A stretch of 42,161 nucleotides of DNA from Enterobacterales bacterium (GTDB taxonomy: Bacteria; Pseudomonadota; Gammaproteobacteria; Enterobacterales; Kangiellaceae): NCBI GenBank assembly GCA_030949565.1, contig JAUZSK010000090.1, positions 1 through 42,161 on the forward strand. The letters run 5' to 3'. A program made the translations under genes and the position numbers. Below are positions 21,525 through 32,672 of this stretch, piece after piece (position 1 is the first letter of the stretch; each line of letters opens with the position of its first letter). The notes below the pieces were generated by a model, which saw only the letters and a program-made list of their open reading frames with translations, ran no database searches and was not told the origin of the DNA.

Positions 21525-22367
21525 ATGCAATCTTCGACAATTAAGGTCAATCGTAAGCTTGTTAATCAACAAGGAATCGCTTCAAAACAGGATTTAATCG
21601 CGGTCGAGGAGCCACTGCAAGTTGATCTCATTCATTTGGGTAAAGACATTACTTTTACCATTACTATGCGCACACCAGGGCAGGATAAATATTTAACCTA
21701 CGGTATTTTATTCAACGAAAATGTCATTTTAAATGCTTCGGATATTTTGGCGTTAAATACATTAGAAGTTAATGAGGTTGTAAAGGCCAATGTGGTTCAA
21801 GTAGGTTTAACGGCGGCCTGTGAAAAGAATTTAAAATCAGTTCTCAAAATTAATCATCGCCGACTTGTCAGTCATTCTGGTTGTGGTATATGCGGTAAAA
21901 CCAGCTTAACGGCACTGACCTTAAAAGTCAGCCGAGAGAACAAGAATTTAATGGTTGATATTTCATTGGAGCAGATTAAAAAGGTTCGTCAACTACTTTC
22001 CATCCAACCCTTATTTAGTCAAACCGGTGGTTCTCATGTCGCGGGAATTATATATCAGCGGCAGCAAAAGGGTACTTTTAGTCTAGATTTCGACAATGCT
22101 AAATTTTTTGAAGATGTGGGACGACATAACGCTTTAGACAAACTCATCGGTTATGAGCTTTTGCAGCATAATCTTGATAAAACGGGGGTTATTGTTTTGT
22201 CCGGTCGAATTGGCTTTGAGTTGGTTCAAAAGGTTGTAATGACTGGTTTTAGCACCATTATTGCACTTGGTGCGCCAACTAGTTTAGCCGTGGAGACTGC
22301 TAATCAATTCGGTTTAACGCTAATCGGGTTTGCCAAAGATAATCGGTTCAATATTTATACAATTTAA
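21525..22367 (+). CDS. fdhD: Formate dehydrogenase accessory sulfurtransferase
   Basis: Transfers sulfur from a cysteine desulfurase to the molybdenum cofactor of formate dehydrogenase, which is needed for activity. The 280-residue protein has the CxxC pair Cys120/Cys123 (SGCGICGKTS), the TGGSHVAGI segment, EDVGRHNALDKLIG, and the C-terminal LSGRIGFELVQKV and LGAPTSLAVE motifs. ATG 21525 is preferred over an upstream TTG (21504). Divergent from fdsBA; fdhD next to a formate dehydrogenase is the normal arrangement. Confidence 0.95.
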   Translation: MQSSTIKVNRKLVNQQGIASKQDLIAVEEPLQVDLIHLGKDITFTITMRTPGQDKYLTYGILFNENVILNASDILALNTLEVNEVVKANVVQVGLTAACEKNLKSVLKINHRRLVSHSGCGICGKTSLTALTLKVSRENKNLMVDISLEQIKKVRQLLSIQPLFSQTGGSHVAGIIYQRQQKGTFSLDFDNAKFFEDVGRHNALDKLIGYELLQHNLDKTGVIVLSGRIGFELVQKVVMTGFSTIIALGAPTSLAVETANQFGLTLIGFAKDNRFNIYTI

Positions 22368-22370
22368 ACA

Positions 22371-22391
22371 AGGCGCTAACTTGCCGCGCCT
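22371..22391 (+). terminator. Hairpin after fdhD, possible terminator
   Basis: AGGCGC (22371-22376) pairs with GCGCCT (22386-22391) over a nine-base loop, starting four bases after the fdhD stop. No T run follows, so factor-independent termination is doubtful. The remaining roughly 220 bp before soxB show no other feature I can name. Confidence 0.3.
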
Positions 22392-22613
22392 CAACTCTGC
22401 TCAGTTCAGATCGGTAACTTCCTACCCCATTTTTAATACACCTGACTTGCAATGGAAAGAGTATGTCGCTTTGAGGATATGCAAACATTCGCTTCCTCAA
22501 GTAAAATAGCAAAAGAAAGTGTCGTTAGTCGCTAATGGTTTTAATTAGTTCGCTTTGTTGGGGCTTTTATTGTTCTAAACCAAAAAACTGTTTAATCAAT
22601 GTGAATATGTTCG

Positions 22614-23867
22614 ATGAAAAAATACTCAGCCTTTAGTCTATTTAAGCATGGTTTAAACCATCATCAGGATTGGCAGCGCGTTTGGCGCAACCCTACCCCT
22701 AAAAAACACTATGACATTATCATCGTTGGTGGTGGTGGTCATGGTCTAGCGACAGCCTATTATTTAGCCAAAGAATTTGGTATAACCAATGTGGCGGTGA
22801 TCGAGAAAGGCTATCTTGGCGGCGGCAATACAGCAAGAAATACGACCATTGTTCGTTCAAACTATCTTTGGGATGAGTCGTCTCATTTGTATGAACATTC
22901 GCTTAAGTTATGGGAAAGCCTATCTCAGGAATTGAATTATAATGTGATGTTTTCCCAGCGTGGGGTGCTAAATTTAGGTCATACATTGCAGGATATGCGG
23001 GATATTCAAAGACGAGTCAATGCGAATCGACTGAACGGTATTGATGGTGAAATCCTCGACCCACAACAAATCAAAGAAATTGTGCCTTATATGGATTGTA
23101 GCGCCAATCGTCGTTATCCGGTGTTAGGTGCTTCGTGGCAACCGAGAGGCGGTGTTGCTCGTCATGACGCAGTGGCTTGGGGCTTTGCTCGAGGCGCTAG
23201 TGAGTTAGGCGTTGATTTAATTCAGCAGTGTCAAGTGACAGGATTTGAAATTAAAAATGGCATGGTAACGGGGGTCAAAACAGATTCTTATGGTCTTATT
23301 AGTGCGGCAAAGGTCGGTTGTGTTGTTGCTGGCAATTCAGGTGTTGTGGCCTCCATGGCTGGGCTTCGATTACCCATAGAGTCTCACCCTTTGCAGGCGT
23401 TTGTTTCTGAACCTATTAAGCCAATATTAGATACCGTCGTCATGTCTAATCATGTGCATGGATATATTAGTCAATCAGACAAAGGGGATTTAGTGATCGG
23501 ATCTGGTATCGATCACTATAATGGCTATGGTCAGCGTGGTTCTTATCCGATCATTGAACACGCTGTTGCCGCTATTTTAGAATTATTCCCTAATTTTAGT
23601 CGTGTCCGCATGAATCGTCAGTGGGGTGGTATCGTCGATACCTGCCCTGATGCTTGTCCTATTATCAGTAAAACGCCAATCAAAAATCTATATTTTAATT
23701 GTGGATGGGGCACTGGTGGTTTTAAGGCGACGCCCGGATCCGGCCATGTTTTTGCCGCCTCACTTGCTAAAGATGAGATGCATGAATTAGCTAAGCCCTT
23801 TTCACTGGACCGTTTTTACCATGGTTCCCTTATTGATGAGCACGGCGCAGCAGGAGTGGCACACTAA
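22614..23867 (+). CDS. soxB: Sarcosine oxidase subunit beta
   Basis: Flavin subunit of heterotetrameric sarcosine oxidase, which converts sarcosine to glycine with release of H2O2 and transfer of the C1 unit to THF as methylene-THF (or formaldehyde). 417 residues; FAD-binding GxGxxG in [19 protein letters not shown], the [10 protein letters not shown] segment, and His184 in [12 protein letters not shown], the region that carries covalent FMN in this family (from memory). First gene of soxBDAG: its stop overlaps the next start as TAATG. Confidence 0.96.
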   Translation: MKKYSAFSLFKHGLNHHQDWQRVWRNPTPKKHYDIIIVGGGGHGLATAYYLAKEFGITNVAVIEKGYLGGGNTARNTTIVRSNYLWDESSHLYEHSLKLWESLSQELNYNVMFSQRGVLNLGHTLQDMRDIQRRVNANRLNGIDGEILDPQQIKEIVPYMDCSANRRYPVLGASWQPRGGVARHDAVAWGFARGASELGVDLIQQCQVTGFEIKNGMVTGVKTDSYGLISAAKVGCVVAGNSGVVASMAGLRLPIESHPLQAFVSEPIKPILDTVVMSNHVHGYISQSDKGDLVIGSGIDHYNGYGQRGSYPIIEHAVAAILELFPNFSRVRMNRQWGGIVDTCPDACPIISKTPIKNLYFNCGWGTGGFKATPGSGHVFAASLAKDEMHELAKPFSLDRFYHGSLIDEHGAAGVAH

Positions 23868-24193
23868 TGTTTCTGATCCACTGTCCAATTTGCAACGAAC
23901 CGCGTAGCGAAGACGAATTCCATTGCGCCGGCGAAGGTCATATTCAACGCCCACTCGACCCGATGGCAACCAGTGATAAAGAGTGGGGGGATTACCTGTT
24001 TTTCCGCTCAAACCCTAGAGGCACTTATCGAGAATTATGGCAACACACGATTGGTTGTCGTAAGTATTTTTATATTAAGCGTAATACCGAAACCTATCAA
24101 ATCTATAAGACTTATAAACTCGATGACAAATCAGAAAGGGTAGCACTTGATAAAGAACATTCAAATAAAAATAAATTTGGTGATTTGTTATGA
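23867..24193 (+). CDS. soxD: Sarcosine oxidase subunit delta
   Basis: Small zinc-binding subunit of the heterotetramer. 108 residues with CPICNEPR at the N-terminus (Cys6, Cys9), a His, and the late Cys in HTIGCRKYF as ligands; DYLFFRSNPRG and RELWQHT are family hallmarks. It overlaps soxB by one base (TAATG) and soxA by four (ATGA). Confidence 0.95.
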   Translation: MFLIHCPICNEPRSEDEFHCAGEGHIQRPLDPMATSDKEWGDYLFFRSNPRGTYRELWQHTIGCRKYFYIKRNTETYQIYKTYKLDDKSERVALDKEHSNKNKFGDLL

Positions 24194-27100
24194 AGCAGAT
24201 TAACCGAGTGCGTCAGAATCGAAGTTCGAAAGACTTTGCCTGCAGCAGAATTGATTTTTCTCAACCGATTCACTTTAGTTTTAACGGCAAAGAATATACA
24301 GGCGTGTTGGGTGATACCATCGCGTCAGCATTGTTAGCAAATGGTATTGATGTGGTTGGCAGAAGTTTCAAGTACGGAAGACCAAGAGGGATAGTAACCG
24401 CGGGTTCCGATGAGCCGAATGCCATCTTACAATTAGGCAATTGTGAAGCAACTCAGGTACCTAATGTTCGCGCCACCCAACAATTAATTTTTGAAGGTCT
24501 GGAGTGTCATTCCACAAGCGGTTGGCCAAGCACTAGATTTCATCTAATGGGTATCTTTGGCGCTTTATTTGCAAGATTTCTCCCGCCGGGCTTTTATTAT
24601 AAAACATTTATGGCCCCCGCAAAGTGGTGGAAATATTATGAGAAATGGATCCGTAAAGGCGCTGGCTTAGGTCGTTCACCTAATCGTGCTGATGAAGATA
24701 TTTATGAAGTTATTAATCAACATGCCGATGTGCTAATTGTTGGCGCTGGAGCGGCGGGTTTATCAGCAGCATTAGGCGCTTCTCGTATGGGTGCGAGAGT
24801 AATTTTGGCAGATGAGCAAAATGAATTTGGTGGAAGTCTACTGAGTTCGAATATTAAGATTAATGACCGGTGCACAAGAGATTGGATAGATGCAGTTGTA
24901 GCTGAGTTAATAAACTATGAATCGCAAGGACAGCTCTTATTATTAAAGCATGCCACGGTGAATGGCTATCATGATCATAATTTTCTGACAATTCATGAAA
25001 GATGCACTGATCATTTAAAAGATAAAGCGGCCCAAAATGAAGTGAGACAGCGCTATCACCGGGTTCGCGCCAAGCAAGTGATATTAGCAACAGGCGCACT
25101 TGAACGCCCACTAGTGTTTGCTAATAATGATTTACCCGGTTGCATGTTGGCATCAGCCATTTCAACCTATATTAATCGATATCAGGTGATTCCCGGTAAT
25201 ACTCTAGTCGTTATGACGGCTAATGATAGTGGTTACATCGCGGCAATCGATTGGCATAATGCGGGTCGTCGAGTGGCTGCAGTGGTGGATACTAGAAAGT
25301 CGCATGCTTCCGAATTGAGCAAACAAGTTAAAGCATTAGGTATCACTATTATTTATCAAAGTGCAGTGATAGAGGCTCGGCGAAAACGGCTAAATAGTCG
25401 GGTTTGCTCAGCGGTTATTATGTCGATGGATTCAACTGGAGATGCTGTTAAGGGCGTTAAAAAGTTATTTTGTGTGACACTATAGCGACTTCAGGTGGCT
25501 GGAACCCGGTGCTACATTTGTCTTGTCATACTGGCGGCAGACCCATCTGGAGTGATGCACTATGCGCCTTTTTAGCGGATGATTTTAATAAAGAAATGCA
25601 GTGTGTAGGTGCAGCAAACGGTCAATATGCTTTAGATAAAATTATAGAAGAGTCGGTGATTGCTGGAATTAACGCTGCTAAGTTGTCAGGCAATGAAAAC
25701 CATGATTTCTCCTCGAATGTAAATAAAGAGCTAGATATACTGAAACCCAAAGTAGAAACTTATCTCGCATCAAAAGCGCAAGCAATTTTTCATATTCCAC
25801 ACGCTAAAGCAACTTTTATGGCGCCTAAACAGTTTGTTGATTTCCAGCTTGATGTAACTGCTGCCGGAATTGAATTGGCTGTGGCGGAAGGATTTGAATC
25901 CATAGAACATGTCAAGCGTTATACTGCCTTAGGTTTTGGTACAGACCAAGGGAAAATAAGCAATATAAACGGTATGGCGATTGTGGCAAAAAAACTTAAA
26001 CAAAGCATTGCTGAAACGGGAACAACGATCTTTAGACCCAATTATACACCGGTAACCTTTGACGCAATTGCTGGTCGCAATGTAAACAGTTTTTTCGATG
26101 TTGAAAGATACACACCGCTTCACAGGGAGCACATCAAACTAGGCGCATTATTTGAAGATGTCGGACAATGGAAACGACCTTGGTATTATCCTGATGATAA
26201 TGAAACGATGAATGAGGCAGTTGCGCGCGAATGTTTGGCGGTAAGAAGCGGCGTTGGTTTGCTTGATGCATCGACATTGGGGAAAATTGATATTCAAGGT
26301 AAAGATGCACGTGAATTTTTGAATCGAGTTTATACTAATGCGTGGAGTAAATTGCCCGTTGGTCGATGTCGTTATGGTTTAATGTGTGGCGAAGACGGTA
26401 TGGTGTTTGACGATGGCGTTACCGCTTGTCTAGCTGAAAATCATTTTATAATGACAACTACAACAGGCGGTGCCGCCCATGTTTATCAATGGCTTGAAAT
26501 ATGGCATCAAACCGAATGGCCTGAGTTAGATGTCTATTTTACTACGGTGACTGATCAATGGGCAACAATGACCATTTCTGGTCCTAAAGCCCGATTTTTA
26601 CTGGCCAAAATGACCGATATTGATCTCAATCCAGAATCTTTTAAATTTATGGATTGGCGTGAAGCTGATGTTGTCGGAGTGCCGTCAAGAATTTTCCGAA
26701 TATCATTTACTGGCGAACAGTCTTACGAAATTAATGTGCCCGCCAATTATGCGGTTGTTGTTTGGGAGAAACTTCTTGAATACGGTCAGGAGTTCGAACT
26801 AACACCTTATGGAACTGGAACGATGCATGTTCTAAGAGCTGAGAAAGGGTTTATCATTGTTGGGCAAGACACTGACGGCTCGGTTACACCGGCTGATCTT
26901 AATATGGGTTGGGCGGTTGCAAAAAACAAGCCTTTTAGCTTTATAGGTCAACGCGGCATGAATCGTGAAGATTGTTTACGAGAAGATCGAAAACAATTAG
27001 TTGGGTTAAAAACAAAACATCCAAATCAAGTTTTACCAGAAGGTGCACAAATCATTTTACAACCAAATCAACCCATTCCGATGAAAATGGTAGGTCACGT

Positions 27101-27278
27101 TACTTCTAGTTATTTTAGCGCGGCACTTGGCCATTCTATTGCTATGGCGGTTGTTAAAAATGGCATAAACAAACTAGGTGATAGCGTTTATTTGCCACTG
27201 GATAATGGAGAAACTGTAGAGGCAAACATCTGTAGTCCAATCTTTTATGATCCAGAAGGAGCGAAGCAAAATGTATAA
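24190..27278 (+). CDS. soxA: Sarcosine oxidase subunit alpha (one frameshift)
   Basis: Large subunit with NAD- and THF-binding parts. Pieces 24190-25485 and 25470-27278 join by adding one A to the run 25459-25463, reading KKVILCDTIATSGGWNPVLHL; corrected length is 1029 residues, near the usual 1000. Order: N-terminal ferredoxin-like domain (RSFKYGRPRGIVTAGSDEPN), dinucleotide-binding domain (VLIVGAGAAGLSAALGASRMGA), and C-terminal GcvT-like folate domain (VGLLDASTLGKIDIQGKDA ... GTMHVLRAEKGFIIVGQDTDG). The GcvT part implies the methyl carbon is captured as methylene-THF, feeding FolD. Its stop overlaps the soxG start. Confidence 0.95.
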
Positions 27279-27909
27279 TTGCTACCAACAAACGCCCAGC
27301 GATTTATCGATCAAAAAGCAACTATCAATGTATCATATATCGACCGAAATAAAAGCTTCAAATGCACATTACTTACTTGAAGAAGTTGAGTATGGCCATC
27401 TAAATATCCGAGTTGGTCGTGAGAACCGGTGTTTTACCCAAGCGCTCCACGACGTTACCGGATTACAGTTACCTAAAACATCATTACAAGTAGTACAGAA
27501 TGACGAGTTTAGGCTTTATTGGATTTCGCCGGATGAATTTCTGTTGTTGGTTGCTGTTGGCCGTGAGTTTGAAATTGAGAAGAAAATCAGAGCCAACATC
27601 AAAAATACTGACTCAGCAAATCATTATGCCATTTTAAATGTATCGTCTGCACAAGCTTTTCTCAAATTATCAGGCTCACGAGCGCAGTCGATCATAAAGA
27701 AGTCAACAGCCTACGATATACATCCCTCAAATCTACCAGTAGGGAAGGCTGTGACCACTACTTTTGCTAAAACACAGGTCATTTTGTGTCGCACTAAAGA
27801 AAAGGATTTGAATACGACTAGCAACAGCGAAGAATACTCTATCATCGTTCGGCGAAGTTTTAGCGATTATGTTTGGCGATGGATTGTTGATGCCGGTAAA
27901 AGAGAATAA
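27271..27909 (+). CDS. soxG: Sarcosine oxidase subunit gamma
   Basis: 212 residues, fourth subunit of the heterotetramer, with GcvT-like fold elements: VGRENRCFTQALHDVTGLQLP, FRLYWISPDEFLLL, and the C-terminal SFSDYVWRWIVDAG. ATG 27271 is chosen because AGAAGGAGCG lies before it and the start overlaps the soxA stop (ATGTATAA). The 284 bp to the next gene contain no recognisable element beyond AT-rich sequence. Confidence 0.9.
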   Translation: MYNCYQQTPSDLSIKKQLSMYHISTEIKASNAHYLLEEVEYGHLNIRVGRENRCFTQALHDVTGLQLPKTSLQVVQNDEFRLYWISPDEFLLLVAVGREFEIEKKIRANIKNTDSANHYAILNVSSAQAFLKLSGSRAQSIIKKSTAYDIHPSNLPVGKAVTTTFAKTQVILCRTKEKDLNTTSNSEEYSIIVRRSFSDYVWRWIVDAGKRE

Positions 27910-28193
27910 AAAAGCTGTTTTTGCTAAGAGATACTTTAGTTGTCGTTTATATAGAACAATTTCAATCCGATCACACAAATAACTAACTTTTTCACTGTGT
28001 TGCAAGCAATCTAGATTATCAATTAGAATGTTCACTAACATTATAATCTGTTTTTTTGTGAGGCTGCACTCTCTCTAATGATATTAACAAGGCGCGAGTG
28101 TGATATCATTTATTTTTAGCGATTTCCCCTAGTTAACTGTATAACGAGAAAAATGTTTTGCCAAATAATTTAGAAAAAAATGAGAATAAAGAA

Positions 28194-29581
28194 ATGACAA
28201 CCAATCTCAGTTTGATTCTGTTGTTAGGACTGGCCGGATTTGTCAGCTTTTCCATGTTGTATTTACAGTTACCAACTCGGCTTACTCTGCTACTGTCCAT
28301 TGTTTTAATCAGTATCGTTTGTCTATTTTTAGGGCACAAAGCAAAAGAGGTAGAAAGCTATATAGTAATAGGCATTAAGAAATGTGGTTTTGTTATCGCA
28401 ATTTTAATGATTATTGGGTGCGTAATTGGTTCATGGATTATATCGGGTATAATTCCAAGCATTGTCTACTATGGTCTTGACGTTCTCACACCAACGACTT
28501 TTCTAATTGGCGGTTTAGTCAGTTGTTCTTTGGTATCTTATTTCACGGGTAGCTCCTATGCTTGCATAGGTACCATTGGCGTTGCATTAATGGGTATCGG
28601 TCAAGGTCTAGGCTTACCGTTACCCTTAACCGCAGGGTTAGTACTATCGGGTGCGGTTTTTGGCGATAAAATGTCTCCTTTTTCTGATACCACTAATTTA
28701 GCAGCGGCAAGTGCTGGAACGCCATTGTTTTCACATATTCACTCGATGCTGTATTCAACAGTTCCAGCCTGGATAATCGCGGCAGTGCTTTTCCTTTATT
28801 TTGGCAGCACAAATATTGATACCAGTGTTAATACTAATTCGGTAACAGAATTGCAATTGGTGATTAAAGCCCATTTTAATGTTTCACCATACTTATTATT
28901 GGTTCCTATTTTTACCATTTTCCTTGCCATTAAAAAGGTGCCATCGTTGATTGCGATGGCATTTGGCGCAATGCTAGGCATCATTACGGCATTTATTTTC
29001 CAAGAAAATTTTAGCGCCAACACCATTTTAATAAGTCTGATTAGTGGATTAAATATCGATCTAGGCAGTGAAGAAGCTAACCAGCTTTTTGCTAATAGAG
29101 GCGGACTCAGCAGTATGTTATATGCTATGACCATTGCCATTATGGCGTTAATACTAGGTGAAATATTGATGCGATTAGGAATGTTATCAGCACTAATTAG
29201 AGGTGCTGAAAAATTTATTATTAGTTCAGCGTCACTAGTTATTTGTTCAATAGTTACCTGTATAGCGACAGTTATGATAAGCGCAAGTGAATATTTGTCC
29301 ATTGTGATGCCAGGTGAAGCATTAAGGTTATTGTATAAAAACGTGGGATCTCTAGGAAGGTGCTCTCGCGTAGTCTTGAAGATGGCGGTACAATATTCTC
29401 AACCCTTATTCCTTGGAGCGCGAATGCAGTATTTGTTGCGAGTACATTGGGTGTCGCAACCCTTGATTACTTACCCCTATGCTTTTTCTCTCTTCTCTGT
29501 CCAATCATTTCAATATTGTATGCGGTGTTCGGCTACGCTATCTGGGATGATAGCAATGATGAAGTTATCGAAACTAACTAA
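28194..29581 (+). CDS. nhaC: NhaC-family Na+/H+ antiporter-like transporter (one frameshift)
   Basis: Polytopic inner-membrane protein with about eleven hydrophobic segments and the NhaC signature GAVFGDKMSPFSDTTNLA, followed by AGTPLFSHIHSMLYST. The frame breaks near 29345-29348; adding one base gives VGISRKVLSRSLEDGGTIFSTLIPWSANAVF, the expected NhaC C-terminus, ending at 29581. Uncorrected, the tail is nonsense to 29588. ATG 28194 gives about 462 residues; a TTG at 28158 with GAG upstream is the alternative. Placed between sarcosine oxidase and the betaine cluster, it could support Na+-coupled uptake or salt tolerance, or carry another substrate; the sequence does not decide. Confidence 0.82.
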
Positions 29582-29599
29582 TCTATAGGCATCAAACCT

Positions 29600-29622
29600 C
29601 ACATTTTACACATAAAATTGTG
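29600..29622. terminator. AT-rich hairpin between converging nhaC and dgcA
   Basis: CACATTTTA (29600-29608) and TAAAATTGTG (29613-29622) can pair with one bulge. It sits in the 80 bp between the two converging genes, where a two-way terminator is expected. The stem is weak and the call tentative. Confidence 0.3.
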
Positions 29623-29661
29623 TTTGTCGTATCGAATAAAGAAAAGAAAACGTCGATTTTG

Positions 29662-31695
29662 TTATAGAAATACTGTCAATCTATAAGCTTCTAATAGAGC
29701 TGAATGAATAGAGCGAGAGGTCACAGCATCACCTAAACGATGTAAATAATAACCTTCAGCAGAAATTGATGGTTGAGCCGACCATTCCGCCATGGCATCA
29801 ACATCAGTTATTCCTTTATTTAAAGAGTGTTCCCGGAGCTCAAAGAAAACTTCGGCTAGCGGTTCTGTACCGGCTTCAAGAATAACTTGATCTGTGACAA
29901 ACTGCTGTAGTTGCCCCGTTAGTTCGTGTGTTAAAGTAGCGACAAGCTGGTTATTTTGTTTTATCAGATTAGTGAGTTTCAGGTAGGGATGAGTATTAAT
30001 GCCATGAGCTGCTAATTTCTTATGATAAATTATTCGATCGGTATAACCCATCTCGGTGGCAGAATGTGAGTCAATCGTGGTAAATGTGACACTACAACCA
30101 CTAGCAGCTAGGTGATCGGCAGTTGAAACAGCCTCCTGCCGTCCAGTATGATCACATATTAGAACATTCTTAGCAGCTTGTATCGATCCTGATAGAATAT
30201 CCCAACTGGTCACTGACAGTTGTGCACCAGGGAAAAACTGTTCTGCTGGCATCCCACCTGATGCAATAAAAACATGATGTGGTTTTTCGGCTAAAACATC
30301 TGATGCATCTGCGTAGATATTACAGCGAACGACTACACCAAGTTTCTCAAGTTCCGCTTCACGCCAGTCAACGATTGAGATTAAGTCTTTTCGCCAACTG
30401 GTCTTAGCGGCTAATTGGATTTGGCCACCAAGTCTTGGAGAGGCTTCAAATAAAATCACCTTATGACCGCGTTCAGCGGAGACACGTGCAGCTTCCATGC
30501 CGGCAGGTCCACCGCCGACAATAACAACTGTCTTTCCGGGGACATTGCTTGGTGATACAACCATTGGCAATAACGTTTCTCTTCCTGAGGCCGGATTGTG
30601 GATGCAATGAGGTTTTTTGTAGATACAATGAGATGCTCCAATACAGGGTCGAATTCTGTCTTCTTCACCTTGAATTATCTTGTTAACAATTTGTGGATCG
30701 GCTATGTGAGCCCGTGTCATGGCAACCATATCCAAAAGACCGTCGCGAATGGCATAACGTGCGTTGGCGACATCGGTGACACGTGCAGCGTGAAATACTG
30801 GTACACCGATTGCTTTGCGAAATTGGCCGACAAGCTCAAGATAAGGCACTAGAGGGCGGCTCATACCAGGCATGTTTTCTTCGACAAGCGTCAGCTCAGT
30901 ATCCATTCTGCCTACGTTACAGTTAATAAAATCCACACCTCCGTGAGAGGTCAATATTTGAGCGGTTTCAAGCGCTTCATCAAAGCGCAGACCTCCTTCT
31001 CCTTCATCAAGGGTCATGCGTATCCCCATAATAAAGTCATCACCAACTTGGCGCCGCATTTCTTCGTGTACCATCAGTGCAAATCGCGCTCTATTTTTAA
31101 CACTTCCGCCATAGCTATCACGACGTTGGTTGGTCATTGGGGACAAGAATTGGCCTATCAAATGAGCACCAGCGAGTGTTTCAATGCCGTCAAGTCCACC
31201 GTCTTTGCATCTTAGTGCCGCTTGTCCAAAAGCCTTTATTACACGATCAATATCATATTGATCCATCTCTCGTGGAAAGTTTCTATGCAGGTTTTCGCGC
31301 ACGGCGGATGGTGCTATTGTTGGAAGCCAATTTTCAGCCTGCGCATCTCCACGGCGCCCCAAATGAGTTATCTGACACATCAAAGCCGCACCGTGCTGAT
31401 GGATACGTTCTGAAAATTCTTGAAAGTATGGAATGATCTTATCGCTAGCGACGTTGAGCTGATTAAAAAGAGAAGGCGAATCTGGGGCAACATTTGAACT
31501 GCCACCAAACATAGTCAGGGCTAATCCGCCTTTCACTTTTTCCTCATGATAACGCTGATAGCGTATATCTGGCATATTCAGATCGTCCATCGCGGAGGCA
31601 TGTGAGGTGCTCATCACTCGGTTCTTTAATGTTAATTTCTTAATCGTGAGTGGAAGTAGAAGAGGGTCTTTTGATATGATATTACTTTCGTTCAT
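29662..31695 (-). CDS. dgcA: Dimethylglycine demethylase, DgcA-like (TMADH/2,4-dienoyl-CoA reductase family)
   Basis: Old-yellow-enzyme-type flavoprotein fused to a pyridine-nucleotide-disulfide-like domain, about 677 residues. N-terminal FMN barrel (LPLTIKKLTLKNRVMSTSHAS; QITHLGRRGD; DGIETLAGAHLIGQFLSP), [4Fe-4S] segment CIGASHCIYKKPHC, then VVIVGGGPAGMEAARVSAERG. It matches the pattern of Pseudomonas DgcA, which removes a methyl from dimethylglycine to give sarcosine. Its usual electron-transfer partner DgcB is not in this window. ATG 31695 preferred; a TTG lies five codons upstream. Divergent from the corrinoid cluster, facing it across about 260 bp that must hold both promoters. Confidence 0.85.
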   Translation of the reverse strand: MNESNIISKDPLLLPLTIKKLTLKNRVMSTSHASAMDDLNMPDIRYQRYHEEKVKGGLALTMFGGSSNVAPDSPSLFNQLNVASDKIIPYFQEFSERIHQHGAALMCQITHLGRRGDAQAENWLPTIAPSAVRENLHRNFPREMDQYDIDRVIKAFGQAALRCKDGGLDGIETLAGAHLIGQFLSPMTNQRRDSYGGSVKNRARFALMVHEEMRRQVGDDFIMGIRMTLDEGEGGLRFDEALETAQILTSHGGVDFINCNVGRMDTELTLVEENMPGMSRPLVPYLELVGQFRKAIGVPVFHAARVTDVANARYAIRDGLLDMVAMTRAHIADPQIVNKIIQGEEDRIRPCIGASHCIYKKPHCIHNPASGRETLLPMVVSPSNVPGKTVVIVGGGPAGMEAARVSAERGHKVILFEASPRLGGQIQLAAKTSWRKDLISIVDWREAELEKLGVVVRCNIYADASDVLAEKPHHVFIASGGMPAEQFFPGAQLSVTSWDILSGSIQAAKNVLICDHTGRQEAVSTADHLAASGCSVTFTTIDSHSATEMGYTDRIIYHKKLAAHGINTHPYLKLTNLIKQNNQLVATLTHELTGQLQQFVTDQVILEAGTEPLAEVFFELREHSLNKGITDVDAMAEWSAQPSISAEGYYLHRLGDAVTSRSIHSALLEAYRLTVFL

Positions 31696-31955
31696 GTTGT
31701 TCTTGTTCAACCTCTAAAAAACGGAATTGAATAAAGACGAATGTATCGATTAAAACTTATTCAGCTAGTCTTTTGTGGAACTCTGTAGACCATAGTAATT
31801 GAGCAAAGCTTAAAGTATCTTTTAGCGATAGTATATCATTAATAACTAGTTTGTCGTCAGAAGATAACTGCGAGTCGTTACTAAGTAGAGCGTCCAGCCT
31901 TATTTCTACTAAAATCACTGTACTAGAATTTCCTAAATTTCACAGAGGTACCTTC

Positions 31956-32669
31956 ATGTCCGATGATATTGAAAATGACGAATATGATGATGAAGAAATT
32001 GATCTAAATGCATTGCCGGATGATGAATTGGTCGAGCAAATACAAAACGATCTCTATGATGGTTTAAAAGAAGAAGTCGTTGAAGGTACCGAAATATTAC
32101 TACAAAGGAAATGGAAGCCAGCCAAAATACTGAGTGAAGCTTTAGTTGGTGGTATGACCATTGTTGGTATTGATTTTAGAGATGGGATACTTTTCGTCCC
32201 TGAGGTCTTATTGTCAGCTAATGCTATGAAAGGCGGTATGGAGATCTTAAAACCATTATTATCTGCTTCGGACTCAGTATCTGCAGGTAAAATGGTCATC
32301 GGTACGGTAAAAGGTGACATTCATGACATTGGAAAAAACCTAGTAAAGATGATGATGGAAGGCGCTGGTTTTGAGGTTATCGATCTAGGTATTAACCAAT
32401 CGGTGGATGACTATTTTGCAGCCTTAGAAGAACATAAACCGGATATTTTAGGTATGTCTGCATTACTAACTACAACCATGCCTTATATGAAAGTTGTGAT
32501 TGATGAGATGGTCGCGAAAGGCATACGAGATGATTATATTGTCCTAGTAGGCGGTGCACCATTAAATGAAGAGTTTGGTGAAGCGGTAGGTGCCGATGGC
32601 TATTGTCGTGATGCAGCTTCCACCGTTGATATCGCCAAACAGCATTTAGCGTTGCGTAAAGCCGGTTAA
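31956..32669 (+). CDS. Corrinoid (B12-binding) methyl-carrier protein
   Basis: Carries the methyl group between the betaine methyltransferase and the THF methyltransferase. The 237 residues have a helical MetH-like cap (about 35-105) and a Rossmann B12 domain with DxHxxG in GDIHDIGKNLV (His123 is the lower cobalt ligand), the SxL motif in GMSALLTTTM, and GGAPLNEEF. The N-terminus is very acidic (14 Asp/Glu in the first 24 residues). ATG 31956 is preferred because CAGAGG precedes it and the acidic start matches family practice; a longer frame opens at 31851. First gene of a compact + strand run reaching at least the ASKHA gene. Confidence 0.95.
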   Translation: MSDDIENDEYDDEEIDLNALPDDELVEQIQNDLYDGLKEEVVEGTEILLQRKWKPAKILSEALVGGMTIVGIDFRDGILFVPEVLLSANAMKGGMEILKPLLSASDSVSAGKMVIGTVKGDIHDIGKNLVKMMMEGAGFEVIDLGINQSVDDYFAALEEHKPDILGMSALLTTTMPYMKVVIDEMVAKGIRDDYIVLVGGAPLNEEFGEAVGADGYCRDAASTVDIAKQHLALRKAG

Positions 32670-32672
32670 ATC

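Noticed and set aside
29360..29581. Separate small membrane ORF after nhaC
   Set aside because: It is the true C-terminus of the NhaC protein displaced by one missing base.
31851..31955. 35-residue N-terminal extension of the corrinoid protein
   Set aside because: No ribosome site upstream, composition unlike the protein, and a good CAGAGG site precedes ATG 31956.
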